From Brevibacillus brevis NBRC 100599 (lineage in GTDB: Bacteria; Bacillota; Bacilli; Brevibacillales; Brevibacillaceae), in assembly GCF_000010165.1 (NCBI RefSeq), contig NC_012491.1, positions 1,041,001-1,105,000 of the forward strand: a stretch of DNA of 64,000 nt. The letters are read 5' to 3'. The translations under genes were made by a program, and so were the position numbers. Shown in pieces: positions 61,377 to 64,000 of the stretch (positions are counted from its first letter, which is position 1; each line of letters opens with the position of its first letter). A model generated the notes under the pieces. That model saw only the letters and a list, made by a program, of their open reading frames with translations, did not search any database and was not told where the DNA came from.

Positions 61377-63110
61377 ATGAGCAGGGAGTCAGGTAGAGCT
61401 CTGCGACCAAGACGAAGAAAAAGAAGGGCTTTTGGCAGGCTGTTTTTGTTAAGCTTTTTCTTGTTGGCTATTTTTGGCAGCATTTACTGGTTTTTTGTAC
61501 TCCGTGCCTCAACTGAGCATGTGCAGCCGTATGATGGTGATAAAAATGTGATTGTATACGAAGGCTCGCGGAAAGAGTCTACGTATATATTAGAATCAGA
61601 GCAAATATTGTTGCCCTTTGATTTCATTAAAGAAAACATTGATCCAGCGATTTTTTGGGATGAACCTACACGTTCCGTTATCGTCACGACGAAGGATAAG
61701 GTGCTTCGGATGGAGAGCGGAGAAGTTGTCGCTTATCTGAACAAAAAACCTGTGGATTTACTCGTTCCGGTGAAAGAGGTCGACGGCACACGCTATGTCC
61801 CTTTAGATCCTTTGGAAAAGCTGTATCCATATTCTTTTGAGCGAAAAGCAGACACGGGTGTTCTGGTCGTCGAAAAAGAGGGCTATGAAATTCAGCAAGC
61901 GAAAGTAATCGCTGCGGAGGAAAAACAAGCAGTCCGTACTGGTGCTTCTCACCGAACTCCGATTGTAGCAGAGCTGTCTGCGGGAGAGGTTGTCGACGTT
62001 CTTGGCAAAAAGGAAAACTGGTATCACGTTTTGACGGCTTCTGGAGTAGGTGGGTTCATTTCAGAGAAAAGTATTGGAATGACAGATGTGCGCAAAGTCC
62101 AGCTGGAGCACACGACTGCTACCGGACAACAACACGCTGCTTGGAAGCCTGAGGGAAAGATCAACCTCGTATGGGAGCACGTCGTCAGTAAAAATCCGGA
62201 TGTTTCAAAAATTGGTGCATTACCAGGGGTAAATGTAGTTTCACCTACTTGGTTTGAAATGAAGGATGCAGAAGGAAAACTATTGAATAGGGCCGACCCT
62301 GCATACGTCAAATGGGCCCATAAGAGAGGCTACAAGGTTTGGGGGCTTGTTACAAACGGGTTTAATCCAGATTGGACCAAGTCCGTTCTCAGTAGCTATG
62401 ACAAGCGAGATCAATTAATTGCCCAACTTCTGTACTACGCTCATCTATACGATCTCGATGGCATCAACATCGATTTTGAAAACGTGTATTTAGAAGAGAA
62501 AGAGGAGCTCGTACAGTTTGTTCGCGAGCTGACGCCGTATCTCCATCAGCAAGGACTGACTCTAACCATAGATGTGACGATCAAGTCAAACGCGAAGCAA
62601 TGGTCCATGTTCCTGGATCGGAAGGCTTTGGCCGAAGTCGTCGATTATGTTGCGGTGATGACGTATGATGAGCATTGGGCAGCGAGTCCGAAAGCTGGTT
62701 CCGTCGCATCATTGCCATGGGTGGAGCGGGGCTTGCAAGGAGTGCTGGAAGAAGTCCCTAACGAAAAACTGTTGCTGGGTGTGCCGTTTTACACACGCTT
62801 ATGGACGGAAGCGAAGCAGGCCGATGGAACCGTGAAGGTGAGTTCCAAAGCTTATTCCATGACGAAAGCGCAGGAATGGATCAACGAACGCAAGCTGACG
62901 CCAGTTATGGATGAAGCTTCAGGTCAACATTACGTGGAGTATAAAGACCCGAATGATGGCAATGTCTATAAAATGTGGATAGAAGATGTGACGTCAATGA
63001 AGAAGCGTATGGAGATCGTTAATAAGTATGACTTGGCGGGTGTGGCTTCTTGGCGGAGAGGTTTTGAGGTGCCGGAGATCTGGCAAGCAATTGACGAGAC
63101 TCTGAAATAA
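61377..63110 (+). CDS. GH18-family glycosyl hydrolase with SH3-like domain
   Basis: About 577 residues. Strongly basic N-terminus and membrane anchor (about 21-44), a stalk with a copper-amine-oxidase-like region (about 60-165), an SH3-type domain (about 175-235), then a GH18 barrel with the catalytic motif DGINIDFE (Glu368) and MTYDEHW. It is related to Bacillus spore-associated YaaH/YdhD/YvbX-type proteins, which cleave N-acetylglucosamine linkages in the cortex or wall. ATG at 61377 is preferred to the GTG three codons upstream. Confidence 0.83.
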   Translation: MSRESGRALRPRRRKRRAFGRLFLLSFFLLAIFGSIYWFFVLRASTEHVQPYDGDKNVIVYEGSRKESTYILESEQILLPFDFIKENIDPAIFWDEPTRSVIVTTKDKVLRMESGEVVAYLNKKPVDLLVPVKEVDGTRYVPLDPLEKLYPYSFERKADTGVLVVEKEGYEIQQAKVIAAEEKQAVRTGASHRTPIVAELSAGEVVDVLGKKENWYHVLTASGVGGFISEKSIGMTDVRKVQLEHTTATGQQHAAWKPEGKINLVWEHVVSKNPDVSKIGALPGVNVVSPTWFEMKDAEGKLLNRADPAYVKWAHKRGYKVWGLVTNGFNPDWTKSVLSSYDKRDQLIAQLLYYAHLYDLDGINIDFENVYLEEKEELVQFVRELTPYLHQQGLTLTIDVTIKSNAKQWSMFLDRKALAEVVDYVAVMTYDEHWAASPKAGSVASLPWVERGLQGVLEEVPNEKLLLGVPFYTRLWTEAKQADGTVKVSSKAYSMTKAQEWINERKLTPVMDEASGQHYVEYKDPNDGNVYKMWIEDVTSMKKRMEIVNKYDLAGVASWRRGFEVPEIWQAIDETLK

Positions 63111-63133
63111 AAGACAGACAGCTTTCACGAAAG

Positions 63134-63181
63134 AAAGCCACCTGCACCCCGAATGCTGGGGAATTGGCAGGTGGCTTTTTA
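63134..63181 (+). terminator. GH18 gene terminator
   Basis: AAAGCCACCTGC...GCAGGTGGCTTTTT, with a stable inner hairpin. Confidence 0.88.
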
Positions 63182-63203
63182 CGTATAGTTGAAAGGAATC
63201 ATA

Positions 63204-63578
63204 TTATGTCTGGTTTTGCTGAGGATGTCCGTCTTCTAGGCGTAAAGGTTGTCCACAGAACATACAGGCGTCTTCTTTTCCCAACATCTTCGTGACTTTT
63301 TGGCATGAAGGGCATTGCACCTGTGGAGCTGAAGTGGAGACCATCCCGGAAATCATAAACAAGACTGTACTGCCCATTGTCAGAATGAACCCGATGATCA
63401 AAAGCAGCGTCATAAAAATGTAAGAGCCTTTTAAGAGGTTTCCAAGTAAAGGAATAAAGTCCAAATAACCTGCAAAAAATGCGTACCCTGTATACATCAG
63501 CAAAATGCCGATTACCATGCTCCAGTTGCCCCATGTGCGCATGCGTTTGATCTTGCTCAGGCGTTCTGTATTTTTCAT
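63204..63578 (-). CDS. ygzB: YgzB-family zinc-ribbon membrane protein
   Basis: 124 residues. Two to three membrane helices (about 15-75), then a zinc ribbon with VQCPSCQKVTKMLGKEDACMFCGQPL (two CxxC pairs). Sequence and layout match B. subtilis YgzB (DUF2614), whose gene lies next to perR and ygxA. ATG at 63578 follows GGTAGGAGGAATGATC; a longer start lacks a site. Confidence 0.9.
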   Translation of the reverse strand: MKNTERLSKIKRMRTWGNWSMVIGILLMYTGYAFFAGYLDFIPLLGNLLKGSYIFMTLLLIIGFILTMGSTVLFMISGMVSTSAPQVQCPSCQKVTKMLGKEDACMFCGQPLRLEDGHPQQNQT

Positions 63579-63695
63579 GATCATTCCTCCTACCCTATAG
63601 TATAGCATACAAAGGATTTGTCTGTTGACAAGCAGGAAACCGACAAGACTTGTAGAATCCATAAGTTCAACCCAGGGGGCAGGGAGGAACAGGGC

Positions 63696-64000
63696 ATGAC
63701 TTTAAGGCAGACGTATCTGGAAAATCTCCAGCAGCGCTTGGATGTGCAAGCGGTGCTTGTTTTAAATGATTCGGATATGCTAGTCCCATTTCGCGAGGGA
63801 ATCTTTTATTTCGTCGTAGTAAATGAGCCCCAAGCAGATGGTAAAATCCGTCGCATGCTATTTCAGGAACAAGTGATCATCGAGCAGCAAATCAGCACGT
63901 GGCAACTGGAGAAGGGAGCCATTTGCGGTTTGGATGAACGACTTGCCGAGATGCTTCGAAGGGCAGAAATTGTTTGGGACAATGAGCATTATATGAAACA
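63696..64000 (+). CDS. ygxA: YgxA-like nucleotidyltransferase-type protein, cut by window end
   Basis: Open from an ATG at 63696 (GGGAGGAACAGGGC upstream) to the window end, about 101 codons. It begins MTLRQTYLENLQQRLDVQA and reads VLVLNDSDMLVPFREGIFYF. The position next to ygzB and perR, and the overall pattern, match ygxA of Bacillus. The name rests mainly on synteny. Confidence 0.7.
   Translation, partial: MTLRQTYLENLQQRLDVQAVLVLNDSDMLVPFREGIFYFVVVNEPQADGKIRRMLFQEQVIIEQQISTWQLEKGAICGLDERLAEMLRRAEIVWDNEHYMK

Overview
The window looks like chromosomal DNA of a Gram-positive, spore-forming Bacillota of the Paenibacillaceae, most likely Brevibacillus. This assignment is inferred from gene content and order, not from a search. 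Supporting features are strong AGGAGG ribosome sites, frequent GTG/TTG starts, T-box leaders, FMN and c-di-AMP riboswitches, a Lia cell-envelope stress operon, PerR, FabL, YgzB, YrzI-type small proteins and consensus sigma-A promoters. Several stretches keep a Bacillus subtilis-like order: yfhP, mutY, fabL, ygaC, ygaD, then gsaB, bcp (ygaF), perR, ygzB, ygxA. No rRNA, tRNA or CRISPR array was seen.

Region 1-8.6 kb: an OmpR-type two-component pair (kinase cut by the window edge); a c-di-AMP riboswitch driving an NlpC/P60 wall hydrolase; a Lia-type stress operon (LiaI-like, PspA/LiaH, a SAM methyltransferase, LiaF, LiaS, LiaR); and a PrpE-like phosphatase. Region 8.6-14.7 kb: a cell-wall amidase, two small membrane proteins, a LysR/MFS divergent pair, and leuA behind two tandem leucine T-boxes. 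Region 14.9-18.6 kb: a secreted YcdB-type protein, an ECF sigma factor and a membrane anti-sigma whose outer part is also YcdB-like. Region 18.7-19.95 kb has no convincing gene. It holds a structured stretch and two near-identical ~490-bp elements made of nested inverted repeats.

Region 20-37.9 kb: TSUP permease, sodA, a dioxygenase with an ECF41 sigma factor and its carboxymuconolactone-decarboxylase partner, a PNPOx-family protein, yfhP, mutY, a HAD phosphatase, a cluster of very small proteins (YrzI-type), a chemoreceptor, fabL, a GNAT, ygaC, ygaD and two MFS transporters. Region 38-44.1 kb is an AT-rich accessory island. It carries a NisT-like peptide exporter, two thioredoxin-like membrane proteins and a MauE-type redox membrane protein, divergent from a 51-residue four-cysteine peptide gene with a perfect sigma-A promoter and its own terminator. 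This looks like an undescribed disulfide-matured peptide system. The island ends in decayed fragments of a dehydrogenase, a serine recombinase and another mobile-element gene.

Region 44.1-64 kb is mainly housekeeping: a ComER/ProC-family reductase, a zinc metallopeptidase, gsaB, a PP2C-like phosphatase with an ABC-2 exporter, a 31-residue holin-like toxin gene, an FMN riboswitch with ribU, a proline T-box with an archaeal/eukaryal-type proS, a phosphatase, an ArsR-like regulator, bcp, an M42 peptidase, a methyltransferase, a cobalamin adenosyltransferase, an NAD(P)-binding SDR protein, nth, perR with its own Per box, a GH18 protein, ygzB and the start of ygxA.
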